21,347 bases of DNA, from IMG/VR virus record IMGVR_UViG_3300049425_000014, positions 1-21,347 of that record; one strand, given 5' to 3'. The translations under genes were made by a program, and so were the position numbers. This DNA is from a virus. Under the pieces are notes generated by a model. That model saw nothing but the letters and a program-made list of their open reading frames with translations. It searched no databases and was not told where the DNA came from. Below, piece by piece: positions 14,475 through 21,347 of this stretch (its first letter is position 1; each line of letters begins with the position of its first letter).

Positions 14475-15436
14475 GTCTTGCGCAAATCAGTGCCACCGGC
14501 GTGTTGTGCCAACTCCTTGAGCGAGAAAAGCCCGAGGTCAACGGCATGACTCTGTTGGGTGGTGAATATGGGAACGCCGGACGAGATTTGTTGCGTGAAC
14601 GATTGCTTGTCGTTGGCGCGTCACTCTCTCACGTGACGTGCCCTGAGTGTGGTGTGGAATTGGCGCGCGTCGTTCGTGATCTAGCCCATGAAAACATCCT
14701 GCTCTACTGCGATGAATGCGGCGAAGTCACCAGCCCTCGGTCATTGCAAGAGACCTACAAGGTGAGCCTGCCCAAGTTCATCGACCGGCTCATGCTCGGG
14801 TTGGGGACCCAGCCCAGCGCGAAGAAAGAAGTTGCCACCGAGGTGGCCTGGCGCATCGGGGTCACGGAGCCTGTGCGCGGCAGGCCGCTGACCTGGTACT
14901 TTGCTCGCCACCTGCATGACCACAAGTCGGCGCAGCGGCTGGTGGAAACCATTCGGCAGGACCAGGCGCACAAGTCAGCGAAGGTGCTCACCAGCAGCGC
15001 CTTGCCCCTGCCCGAGGGCTCGCCCCTGAGTGACTTTGATGTGGTTCATCTCAGTGATATCGCCCGCATCTCGCAAAGCAAATTTGAGTTCTTCAATGAC
15101 CGTATGACCGTGCCCGTTGCCGCTCCGGTTGAAGACAGCCAGTTTCAAACTACCCTGCGCCAGGTACGCACGGAGGGCAAGGCGCGCGTGGATGGCGTTG
15201 ACTATGCGCTGGAGCCACGGCAGAAAGATTTATTGCTGGCGCTGATAGCCACCCGGCACCACGAACTGGAAAACGCACAGTTGCGCACGGCATGCGGATC
15301 ACAGGCTAATTCGTTCTCACCCACCAAAGTGTTCGATCGTAATCCCGTGGTCTACAAGCGGTTCATCAAGTACCAGCCCAGTGACGGTATTTACGCCTTG
15401 CAAATACCGGAGGAAGACCGTGACTGGCTGACCTGA
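14471..15436 (+). CDS. Unrecognised protein with a zinc ribbon and possible C-terminal winged helix
   Basis: This 321-residue protein has an evident zinc-binding site, CPEC (57-60) and CDEC (80-83). A helical middle region includes TWYFARHLHDHK. The C-terminal segment from about 233 (ARVDGVDYALEPRQKDLLLAL to SDGIYAL) looks like an OmpR-type winged helix by its strand-helix pattern. I know no family with this order. It would suit a DNA-binding or transcription role. It starts with GTG inside a GTGA overlap with the 413-residue gene and ends shortly before a hairpin terminator, closing the repressor operon. The two proteins probably act together. The zinc site is seen directly; the winged helix is inferred from sequence pattern. 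Confidence 0.75.
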   Translation: MSLAQISATGVLCQLLEREKPEVNGMTLLGGEYGNAGRDLLRERLLVVGASLSHVTCPECGVELARVVRDLAHENILLYCDECGEVTSPRSLQETYKVSLPKFIDRLMLGLGTQPSAKKEVATEVAWRIGVTEPVRGRPLTWYFARHLHDHKSAQRLVETIRQDQAHKSAKVLTSSALPLPEGSPLSDFDVVHLSDIARISQSKFEFFNDRMTVPVAAPVEDSQFQTTLRQVRTEGKARVDGVDYALEPRQKDLLLALIATRHHELENAQLRTACGSQANSFSPTKVFDRNPVVYKRFIKYQPSDGIYALQIPEEDRDWLT

Positions 15437-15494
15437 GTCACTGCAACCCTCTTAAACCTAAGCTTTAACCTGCACCAGCCCGCAGGTCCATCCC

Positions 15495-15530
15495 AAACCC
15501 GGCGCTCACCTGTACGAGCCCGGGTTTTTT
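15495..15530 (+). terminator. Rho-independent terminator closing the repressor operon
   Basis: AAACCCGG (15495-15502) pairs with CCGGGTTT (15520-15527) across a 17-base loop, and the T-run extends to 15530. It separates the repressor operon from the replication operon to the right. Confidence 0.75.
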
Positions 15531-15555
15531 GCATTTTGTCCGCACGAAACGCATT

Positions 15556-15593
15556 TGAGGAATGCCGCTGAGGAGTCTGAGGAACGGCTTGAG
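15556..15593 (+). repeat. Irregular TGAGGA repeats
   Basis: TGAGGAA (15556), TGAGGAG (15569), TGAGGAA (15578) and a partial TGAG (15590) are spaced 13, 9 and 12 bases. They lie in the control region ahead of the replication operon and could be binding sites; the spacing is too uneven to call iterons. Confidence 0.3.
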
Positions 15594-15645
15594 TAATCCC
15601 GATTGTTGAAATTCATCTCACTGGTTAGCGAGGCAAACGAGCTTC

Positions 15646-15663
15646 AAAAAACCGGGGTTTTTT
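15646..15663. promoter_or_regulatory. A6/T6 palindrome before the replication operon
   Basis: AAAAAACC (15646-15653) and GGTTTTTT (15656-15663) form a perfect palindrome around GG, just before the AAGGAG ribosome site of the AlpA-like gene. It resembles the core of the palindrome at 12558-12581, which suggests a shared regulator, although a terminator-like hairpin is also possible. Confidence 0.45.
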
Positions 15664-15682
15664 CAACACCAAGGAGATTCAA

Positions 15683-15901
15683 TTGCAATCCGCAGAAAAG
15701 GTCAAGCACCTCAACCAAACCCAGTTAGCAGAGCGCTGGGACGTCGCTGAAGCGACGCTAGAAAGATGGCGCAGCGACGGCATCGGTCCGGTCTTCATGA
15801 AGATCCAGGGCCGCGTGTTGTACCGCGTCGAAGACATCGAAGCATTCGAGTCCGACAGCTTGCGCCAAAGCACCTCAAGTGCAGTGGGAGGTGCAGCATG
15901 A
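15683..15901 (+). CDS. AlpA/excisionase-like helix-turn-helix protein
   Basis: This 72-residue protein has a MerR-type/AlpA-like winged helix: NQTQLAERWDVAEATLERWR (11-30), followed by the wing GPVFMKIQGRVLYRVEDIEAF (36-56, split at the Gly). Such proteins regulate prophage genes or direct excision. The start is TTG at 15683, supported by AAGGAG at 15671-15676 with a six-base spacer; no ATG fits. It is the first gene of the rightward replication operon, and its stop overlaps the next ATG (ATGA). The DNA-binding fold is confident. Whether it is an excision factor for the serine recombinase or a transcription activator is open. Confidence 0.82.
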   Translation: MQSAEKVKHLNQTQLAERWDVAEATLERWRSDGIGPVFMKIQGRVLYRVEDIEAFESDSLRQSTSSAVGGAA

Positions 15902-16383
15902 GCACGCTACCGCTTGATCATCCCGATCAAATTTTGTCCATTCCCGTGGGCACATTGGCTGAGCAGTCCGGCGAGTCGCTGTTCCAGCTTAAAAACAATG
16001 CGGCCGACTTTCTGGTGATGGCCAAAACCATCGTCGAGCACATCGACCGCGCGCTGGATTTGAAGTACTCAGCGCAGGCCCACCAACTGCGCCTGGCTGC
16101 AGGCAAAGACACCGGCGTTGTTCATTTCGATGACGGCCGCGTGCACATCACCGCTGACCTTCCTAAAAAGATCGAGTGGGACCAAGCCCGCCTCGCTGAC
16201 ATCACGCAGCGCATTGCCGCCAATGGCGACAACCCGGCCGAGTACGTCGAGATCAGCTACCGCGTCTCGGAAACCAAGTTCAACGCGTGGCCCGAATCGC
16301 TCAAGAGCTCGTTCTCTGCGGCCCGCACCCTCAAAACCGGCAAGCCGGGCTTTCGTCTCGCACTTCAAGGAGAAAACAAATGA
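15898..16383 (+). CDS. Phage-like hypothetical protein ahead of the Sak4-like ATPase
   Basis: This 161-residue protein starts at the ATG of an ATGA overlap. Upstream in-frame starts would intrude into the AlpA-like gene. It has a predicted helical N-terminal half (about 20-70) and a beta-rich stretch VVHFDDGRVHITADLPKKIE (74-93). A C-terminal segment with VEISYRVSETKFNAWP follows (about 118-133). Proteins of this type precede AAA_24/Sak4 ATPases in many phage recombination modules; I do not know a function. Overlap with the ATPase gene (ATGA at 16380) suggests matched expression and perhaps a physical partner in recombination. Confidence 0.72.
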   Translation: MSTLPLDHPDQILSIPVGTLAEQSGESLFQLKNNAADFLVMAKTIVEHIDRALDLKYSAQAHQLRLAAGKDTGVVHFDDGRVHITADLPKKIEWDQARLADITQRIAANGDNPAEYVEISYRVSETKFNAWPESLKSSFSAARTLKTGKPGFRLALQGENK

Positions 16384-17312
16384 GCCTTCCCATCATCACC
16401 GCTGACCAGCGGTTGGCCGAACGCCGTGGCGTCAAAGGCGTTCTCGTCGGCAAAAGCGGCATCGGCAAAACCTCGCAGCTGTGGACCCTCAAACCCAGCG
16501 CCACTTTGTTCTTTGACCTGGAAGCGGGCGACCTCGCAGTAGAAGGCTGGGCCGGTGACACGGTGCGCCCACGCACATGGCAGGAGTGCCGCGACTTTGC
16601 CGTCTTCATTGGCGGCCCCAACCCGGCGCTGCGAGATGACCAGCCCTATAGCCAGGCGCACTTTGATGCGGTGTGCCAGCGCTTTGGCCAGGCCTCGGCC
16701 ATGGACAAGTACGACACCGTATTCGTGGACTCGATCACCGTGGCTGGGCGTCTGTGCCTTCAGTGGTGCAAAGGTCAGCCCCAAGCCTTTTCAGAAAAAA
16801 CCGGCAAGCCCGATAGCCGGGGTGCTTACGGTTTGATGGGCCAGGAAATGATCGGCTGGCTCACCCACTTGCAGCACACCCGTCGCAAGAACGTGTGGTT
16901 CGTCGGCATCTTGAACGAAGCGCTGGACGACTTCAACCGCCGCGTTTTCTCTCTTCAGGTTGACGGTTCCAAAACCGGACTGGAATTGCCCGGCATCGTC
17001 GATGAGGTGGTCACGCTGACCGAACTCAAAAGTGATGACGGCAACAGCTACCGCGCCTTTGTATGCCACACCCTCAACAACTGGGGCTATCCGGCCAAAG
17101 ACCGTTCAGGTCGCCTTGACGCCATTGAGGAGCCCGACCTGGGCCGCCTCATGGAAAAGATTGCTGGTCCGGCCAAACCCGCACCAGAACGGCTTGACTT
17201 TGCGCGGCCCGCCAGCAGCGTTGCGCCTTTGTCAGAAGCCAGCACCTCAAGTGAAGACGTCACAGACACCAGTTTCGACCCCACTTCCTTCAACCCCACT
17301 CAGGAGTCCTGA
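16380..17312 (+). CDS. AAA_24 / Sak4-like recombination ATPase
   Basis: This 310-residue phage-type nucleotide-binding protein of the AAA_24 group is related to Sak4 single-strand annealing proteins with a RecA-like core. Walker A is GKSGIGKT (24-31); Walker B is TVFVDS (113-118, Asp117). The conserved GAYGLMGQEMIGWL follows at about 143-156. From about 270 the chain is a low-complexity Ser/Thr/Pro/acidic tail, like that of single-strand binding partners, ending in FNPTQES. It would promote annealing or strand exchange of element DNA with the SSB-like protein encoded two bases downstream. An open frame upstream exists, but the overlapping ATG at 16380 with AAGGAG nearby is the evident start. 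ATPase identity is sure; Sak4 subtype is likely. Confidence 0.83.
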   Translation: MSLPIITADQRLAERRGVKGVLVGKSGIGKTSQLWTLKPSATLFFDLEAGDLAVEGWAGDTVRPRTWQECRDFAVFIGGPNPALRDDQPYSQAHFDAVCQRFGQASAMDKYDTVFVDSITVAGRLCLQWCKGQPQAFSEKTGKPDSRGAYGLMGQEMIGWLTHLQHTRRKNVWFVGILNEALDDFNRRVFSLQVDGSKTGLELPGIVDEVVTLTELKSDDGNSYRAFVCHTLNNWGYPAKDRSGRLDAIEEPDLGRLMEKIAGPAKPAPERLDFARPASSVAPLSEASTSSEDVTDTSFDPTSFNPTQES

Positions 17313-17314
17313 AC

Positions 17315-17929
17315 ATGACTTACTTCGATTTTAATTCTGCGTCCGAGCAAACCTCTTTTGACCTGATCCCTAAAGCCACGCTGGTGCGTGTGCGCATGAC
17401 CATCAAACCCGGCGGCTTCGACGATGCCTCGCAAGGCTGGACTGGCGGCTACGCCACCCGAAGTACCAGCACCGGCTCGGTGTACCTCAACTGCGAATTC
17501 GTGGTGACCGATGGTGAGTTTGCACGCCGCAAGATGTGGTCACTCATTGGTTTGCACAGTCCCAAGGGACCTGAGTGGGCCAACATGGGCCGCACCATGG
17601 TGAAGGCCATCCTGAACTCGGCGCGCAACGTCCAGCCGGGTGACAACAGCCAAGCCGCCCAGAACGCCCGGCGTATCAGCGGCTTTGCGGATCTGGATGG
17701 CATTGAGTTCCTGGGCAGGGTGGACTGGGACAAAGACCAGAACGGCCAGGACAAGGCGGTCATCAAGGCGGCAGTGACGCCGGATCACAAGGACTACGCC
17801 GCTGCCATGGGTGCACCGCGAACAGCAGCGCCAGCGACTGCATCTGCCGGTGTTGCGCCCGCAGCCAATGCCTATGCCCAAGCCACAGGTCGTGCGCCGG
17901 TTCCCGGTCGTCCGAGCTGGGCACAGTAA
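17315..17929 (+). CDS. Probable ssDNA-binding partner (DUF669-like)
   Basis: This 204-residue protein is encoded directly after the Sak4-like ATPase, with AGGAG eight bases before the ATG. It has a beta-rich N-terminal part with strands ATLVRVRMTIKPGG (21-34) and VYLNCEFVVTDGEFARRKMW (57-76). A helical stretch NMGRTMVKAILNSA follows, and a flexible Ala/Pro-rich tail from about 168. The arrangement fits the phage DUF669-type proteins paired with AAA_24 ATPases, which are believed to bind single-stranded DNA; this function is inferred. It ends 15 bases before the helicase gene. Confidence 0.65.
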   Translation: MTYFDFNSASEQTSFDLIPKATLVRVRMTIKPGGFDDASQGWTGGYATRSTSTGSVYLNCEFVVTDGEFARRKMWSLIGLHSPKGPEWANMGRTMVKAILNSARNVQPGDNSQAAQNARRISGFADLDGIEFLGRVDWDKDQNGQDKAVIKAAVTPDHKDYAAAMGAPRTAAPATASAGVAPAANAYAQATGRAPVPGRPSWAQ

Positions 17930-17944
17930 GCGGGGATCACAGCC

Positions 17945-19639
17945 ATGATGCTTCGACCCCGCCAATCCCTGCTGGTCCAACGTACCCTGGACGCGCTCGC
18001 TCTGCATGGCAACACGCTGGCTGTCGCGCCCACCGGGTCTGGCAAGACCATCATGTTGTCGGCGGTGGTCGGCAAGATATTGTCTGAGCCGGATGCCAAG
18101 GCCTGCGTGCTGGCACACCGCACCGAACTGACCGGTCAGAACCGGGCCAAGTTCTCTCGCGTCAATCCTGGCTTGAGCACCTCGGTGTTTGATGCCCAGG
18201 AAAAGTCTTGGGCGGGTGATGCCACTTTTGCGATGGTGCAAACCCTCTCGCGGCCCATGAACCTTGCGCAGATGCCCACGCTTGATTTGCTGGTCATCGA
18301 TGAGGCGCACCACGCGTCCTCACCCAGCTACCGGGTGGTCATCGACCAGGTGTTGGCCAAGAATTCCAAGGCTGCTATCTGCGGCCTTACCGCCACTCCC
18401 AACCGGGGTGACGGCAAAGGCCTGCGCGAGGTGTTCTCCAACGTGGCCGATCAGATCAGTCTGGGCGAGATGATCGCAAGCGGCCATTTGGTCTCACCGC
18501 GAACCTTTGTGATTGATGTTGGCGCGCAGCAGGCACTGCAGAACGTGCGCCGCACAGCGATCGACTTCGACATGGAGCAGGTGGCCACGATTCTCAATAA
18601 ATCGCTGATCACTGAAGCGGTGATTGCGCACTGGAAGCAAAAAGCGGCTGACCGCAAGACCATTGTCTTTTGTTCCACCGTGGCACACGCGAAAAGTGTC
18701 TGCGAGGCGTTTGTGGCTGCCGGTGTGCAATCTGTGCTGATCCATGGCGAGTTGTCGCCGGTTGAACGCCAGACAAGGCTGCAAGCATTTGAGACCGGCA
18801 GCGCCCAGGTGGTGGTCAATGTGGCGGTGCTCACCGAGGGCTACGACTACACACCTACATCTTGTGTGGTGTTGCTGCGCCCGAGTTCCTACAAGTCCAC
18901 CTTCATTCAGATGGTTGGTCGTGGTCTTCGCACAGTGGACCCGCAGGAGTTTCCCGGCGTCATCAAGTCCGATTGCGTGGTGTTGGATTTCGGTACAGCC
19001 AGTCTGATGCATGGCGCGCTGGAGCAAGAGGTCAACCTTGATGGCCACACTCACGAGGGTGAAGCACCCACCAAAGAGTGTCCGGAGTGCGGCGCCACCG
19101 TGCCGCTGTCATGCATGGAGTGCCCGTTGTGCGGCCACATCTGGGAGCGCCAGCCAGAGGATACCGGCGCACTCTCGGATTTCATCATGAGTGAAATAGA
19201 TCTGCTCAAACGCTCGAATTTCCGGTGGTGCGATCTGTTTGGTTGTGACGACGCCTTGATGGCCACGGGCTTTACCGCCTGGGGCGGCGTGTTTTTCCTG
19301 AACGGCCGCTGGCATGCCATCGGTGGTGCCAAGTCGCAGCGTCCCGCTTTGCTTGCTGTGGGCGAGCGCACCGTGTGCATGGCGCGCGCTGATGACTGGC
19401 TCAACGACCATGAGTCGGCCGACTCGGCGCACAAGACCCGGCGCTGGCTCAACGAGCCGCCCACGGTCAAGCAACTGGTCTACCTGCCAGAGGCGATGCG
19501 AACAGATTTCGGCATGACCCGCTACCAGGCCTCCGCTTTGTTGTCGTTTCAGTTCAACCGCAAAGAGATTCAGCGCCTGGTCACCGCTGCCAATGACGCG
19601 CATCACAGCAGTCACTCCCAAGTTTTGGAGGCGGCTTGA
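17945..19639 (+). CDS. SF2 DEAD/DEAH-box helicase with C-terminal zinc ribbon
   Basis: This 564-residue superfamily 2 helicase of the UvrB/type III restriction-like group is common in phage replication modules. Motif I is APTGSGKT (28-35), motif II DEAH (119-122), motif III GLTATP (147-152) and motif VI QMVGRGLR (322-329). A zinc ribbon follows with CPEC (379-382) and CPLC (393-396). The C-terminal 150 residues are specific to this subgroup and end with HSQVLEAA. It would unwind DNA for replication or recombination of the element. It starts with a double Met at 17945; the stop overlaps the next gene's TTG start. All visible catalytic motifs look intact. Confidence 0.9.
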   Translation: MMLRPRQSLLVQRTLDALALHGNTLAVAPTGSGKTIMLSAVVGKILSEPDAKACVLAHRTELTGQNRAKFSRVNPGLSTSVFDAQEKSWAGDATFAMVQTLSRPMNLAQMPTLDLLVIDEAHHASSPSYRVVIDQVLAKNSKAAICGLTATPNRGDGKGLREVFSNVADQISLGEMIASGHLVSPRTFVIDVGAQQALQNVRRTAIDFDMEQVATILNKSLITEAVIAHWKQKAADRKTIVFCSTVAHAKSVCEAFVAAGVQSVLIHGELSPVERQTRLQAFETGSAQVVVNVAVLTEGYDYTPTSCVVLLRPSSYKSTFIQMVGRGLRTVDPQEFPGVIKSDCVVLDFGTASLMHGALEQEVNLDGHTHEGEAPTKECPECGATVPLSCMECPLCGHIWERQPEDTGALSDFIMSEIDLLKRSNFRWCDLFGCDDALMATGFTAWGGVFFLNGRWHAIGGAKSQRPALLAVGERTVCMARADDWLNDHESADSAHKTRRWLNEPPTVKQLVYLPEAMRTDFGMTRYQASALLSFQFNRKEIQRLVTAANDAHHSSHSQVLEAA

Positions 19640-20040
19640 AGTGCGCCGTCTGTGCCCGCCAGGCCAAAGGCTACGGCTGGTTTAACCCCAGCCTCAAACG
19701 CAGCGACCCCGCTCGCTACTCAGACCAATGGGTGTTTTGCTCGCGCCGCTGCCAAAACGCCTTCTCAACACTCATGAATAAAACGGAGGGACAAATGATT
19801 GATCCAAGTGAAATGGAAACAACGGCCATGTGCGCGTGCCTGCAGCCACTGGGCGAGTTCGTAGGCTCAATCGGCATGGATCGCCCGCTGGCCAGTTACA
19901 GCCGCATTGAGGTGCTGACACTGATTGACGTCGTGGTGACGGCTTACCAAGGCCAGATGACGGCTGAACACGAACGCATGGCTGCGCGCGACCGGGCGTT
20001 TTTGCAAGAGCGCCTGAGCTTGCAGAAGGGTCGTGTGTGA
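19636..20040 (+). CDS. Small cysteine-rich protein, DUF6511-like
   Basis: This 134-residue protein starts at a TTG (19636) in a TTGA overlap with the helicase stop, with a GGAGG-like site just upstream. Its N-terminal part has a treble-clef-like set of cysteines: CAVC (3-6) and CSRRC (35-39), and a further CAC at 66-68. The central region is hydrophobic and helical (IEVLTLIDVVVTAYQ). It resembles the small DUF6511 proteins of phage replication modules; its function is unknown to me. It overlaps the nuclease gene's ATG by one base. Confidence 0.7.
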   Translation: MKCAVCARQAKGYGWFNPSLKRSDPARYSDQWVFCSRRCQNAFSTLMNKTEGQMIDPSEMETTAMCACLQPLGEFVGSIGMDRPLASYSRIEVLTLIDVVVTAYQGQMTAEHERMAARDRAFLQERLSLQKGRV

Positions 20041-20795
20041 TGCTTGACTTCAATGCCCGCCCCAAAATTCAGGAACAGATCAGCCAGCTCATTGATGCAG
20101 CTTTAACTCGCGAGCGCGATGGCCAAACACCACGCGACTACCTGGGGGCATCGCGCTTGGGCGTCTCGTGCGAGCGCGCGCTGCAATATGAGTACACGCA
20201 CACACCAGTGGACGACGGCCGTGATTTCTCCGGCCGCTTGCTGCGCATCTTTGAGGTAGGCCACACGCTGGAAGACCTGGCCATCCGCTGGTTGCGCATG
20301 GCTGGGTTTGACCTGTACACGCGCAAAGTCCAGGGCGGTCAGTTCGGCTTTTCCGTGGCAGGTGGACGTATCCGGGGCCACGTCGACGGGATCCTGAATA
20401 CCGGACCTGCCGATCTGGGCGTGAGCTACCCGGCGCTGTGGGAGTTCAAGACCATGAACGACAAATCCTGGCGCGACACCGTCAAACACGGGGTGGCTAA
20501 GTCCAAGCCGGTCTATGCCGCACAGGTTGCGGTCTACCAGGCCTACATGGAAGCCAGCATTCCGGGCATATCTGCCAACCCGGCGCTTTTTACGGCCATC
20601 AACAAAGACACCCAGGAAATCTGGTTCGAGTTGCTGCCCTTTGACGGTGGGCTGGCGCAGCGCATGTCGGACCGCGCCGTGCGCGTGATCACCGCCACCA
20701 GCGCAAGCGAGGTCTTGCCGCGCTTTGCCACCACACCTACCCACATGGAGTGCAAGTTCTGCGCGTGGCAGGACCGCTGCTGGGGGACTCAATGA
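20040..20795 (+). CDS. Cas4-like PD-(D/E)XK nuclease with Fe-S cysteines
   Basis: This 251-residue nuclease is of the RecB/Cas4 type. PD-(D/E)XK residues are Asp116 (GHVDG) and Glu135-Phe-Lys137 (LWEFK), with the QxxxY-type motif at Gln162 and Tyr166. Four cysteines are placed as in Cas4/AddB iron-sulfur nucleases: Cys44 (GVSCERA), then Cys238, Cys241 and Cys247 (ECKFCAWQDRCW). It should process DNA ends and supply single strands for the Sak4-like protein. I use the ATG at 20040 (TGATG junction); a GTG one codon earlier is possible. No CRISPR array or other cas gene is seen, so this is a phage-type recombination nuclease rather than part of a CRISPR system. It overlaps the primase gene by ATGA. 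Confidence 0.88.
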   Translation: MLDFNARPKIQEQISQLIDAALTRERDGQTPRDYLGASRLGVSCERALQYEYTHTPVDDGRDFSGRLLRIFEVGHTLEDLAIRWLRMAGFDLYTRKVQGGQFGFSVAGGRIRGHVDGILNTGPADLGVSYPALWEFKTMNDKSWRDTVKHGVAKSKPVYAAQVAVYQAYMEASIPGISANPALFTAINKDTQEIWFELLPFDGGLAQRMSDRAVRVITATSASEVLPRFATTPTHMECKFCAWQDRCWGTQ

Positions 20796-21347
20796 CGGCT
20801 GGCAACATCGTCTGGCTGGACTACAACAACGCCCCCGAACAAAGGCTGGAAACAGCGGCTGACACGCAGGCGCTGCGGGATGGTCTGCTGGACCGGCTCG
20901 AGTCGGTGCTGCTGTACCTGTTTCCCAGTGGCCGCATTCGCGGCAACAAGTTCTATGTGGGCGACATTGATGGCGCACCGGGCAAGAGCCTGGTTGTCGA
21001 GCTTGATGGTCCCCGGCGCGGGCTGTGGAAGGATTTCGCCGATGACGATGGCGGCGATCTGATAGCAGCCTGGGCCAAGTCACGGGGTTTATCGACGCAG
21101 CAGGACTTTCCGCGCATCGCCGATGAAGTCCGGCAGTGGCTTGGCTTTGCCCCGCCCGTGGACCATGGGGCCAGACGCGACATGCGAACGGTCCCGATGG
21201 ATGAACTCGGTCCCTACACTGCCAAGTGGGACTACGTCGGGCTCGATGGCGAGCTGATTGCCTGCGTCTACCGCTACGACCCGCCATCGGGCAAGGAGTT
21301 CAGGCCGTGGGATGTGCGCGCGCGGATGTGGCGTGCCCCCGATCCAC
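20792..21347 (+). CDS. Probable phage primase/helicase, N-terminal part (cut by window end)
   Basis: This gene starts at the ATG at 20792, overlapping the nuclease stop, and stays open to the edge (about 185 codons). The segment VLLYLFPSGRIRGNKFYVGD (about 39-58), followed by GKSLVVELDGPRRGLWKDFADDDGGDLI (split over 64-91), is the pattern found at the N-terminus of phage and plasmid primase-helicases, where a degenerate zinc-finger-like primase domain precedes Toprim and helicase domains. The later WDYVGLDGELIACVYRYDPP suggests a further domain. The rest of the enzyme lies outside the window, so the activity cannot be confirmed. It continues the ATGA-coupled replication operon. Confidence 0.7.
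   Translation, partial: MTAGNIVWLDYNNAPEQRLETAADTQALRDGLLDRLESVLLYLFPSGRIRGNKFYVGDIDGAPGKSLVVELDGPRRGLWKDFADDDGGDLIAAWAKSRGLSTQQDFPRIADEVRQWLGFAPPVDHGARRDMRTVPMDELGPYTAKWDYVGLDGELIACVYRYDPPSGKEFRPWDVRARMWRAPDP

Noticed and set aside
17540-18313. A 257-codon leftward open frame over the SSB-like and helicase genes
   Set aside because: It is the shadow of well-supported genes on the other strand, with low-complexity Gly/Arg/Cys composition.
20040-20795. CRISPR-associated Cas4
   Set aside because: No repeat-spacer array and no cas1, cas2 or effector genes are visible; the neighbours are phage recombination genes.
20103-21287. A 394-codon leftward open frame at the right end
   Set aside because: It is antisense to the Cas4-like nuclease and the primase start, is very rich in Arg, Ala and Pro, and has no ribosome site.

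Overview
The window looks like a betaproteobacterial chromosome, most likely Burkholderiales of Comamonadaceae type, with an accessory island beside the tmRNA gene. The host genes (gyrA, an OmpA-family gene, ubiG, gph, ssrA) have the sequences and order I associate with that group, and the tmRNA encodes the tag ANDERFALAA. The genus cannot be fixed from the sequence alone.

Layout. (1) 1-5033 is core chromosome: gyrA leftward and running off the edge; then rightward an OmpA-like outer-membrane gene with a strong terminator, the overlapping ubiG-gph pair and ssrA with its own terminator. (2) 5034-9904 is a defence region. After about 420 gene-free bases comes a tightly overlapped operon of a DUF262 (GmrS-like) protein, an Rx4H HEPN protein and a DUF6988-like protein, followed by a small cupin. 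Facing it is a leftward pair that I read as a type II Thoeris system: a TIR-like ThsB and a two-TM Macro-domain ThsA. (3) 9905-12430 is a leftward four-gene integration operon: a small protein, a DUF2924 protein, a large serine recombinase and a ParB-type HTH protein, every junction an ATGA overlap. (4) 12431-15530 holds a divergent control region and a LexA/S24-type repressor co-oriented with two large unrecognised proteins, ending at a terminator. (5) 15646-21347 is a phage-like replication/recombination operon: an AlpA-type regulator, an unknown protein, a Sak4-like ATPase, a probable ssDNA-binding partner, an SF2 helicase, a Cys-rich small protein, a Cas4-like Fe-S nuclease, and the start of a probable primase cut by the window edge.

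How it fits together. The recombinase operon and the repressor diverge from a 200-bp region with a 24-bp palindrome, a good sigma70-type promoter and a GAAC-N4-GTTC palindrome between its -35 and -10. This looks like a lysogeny or excision switch for a prophage or integrative element. No structural phage genes lie in the window, so prophage, satellite or ICE cannot be separated. The defence genes sit between ssrA and the recombinase. A perfect 17-bp repeat flanks them together with the recombinase operon (5054-5070 and 12528-12544) and could mark a smaller mobile unit, though this is unproven.

The best candidates for under-described biology are the DUF262-HEPN-DUF6988 operon, the two unknown genes coupled to the repressor, and the type II Thoeris pair.
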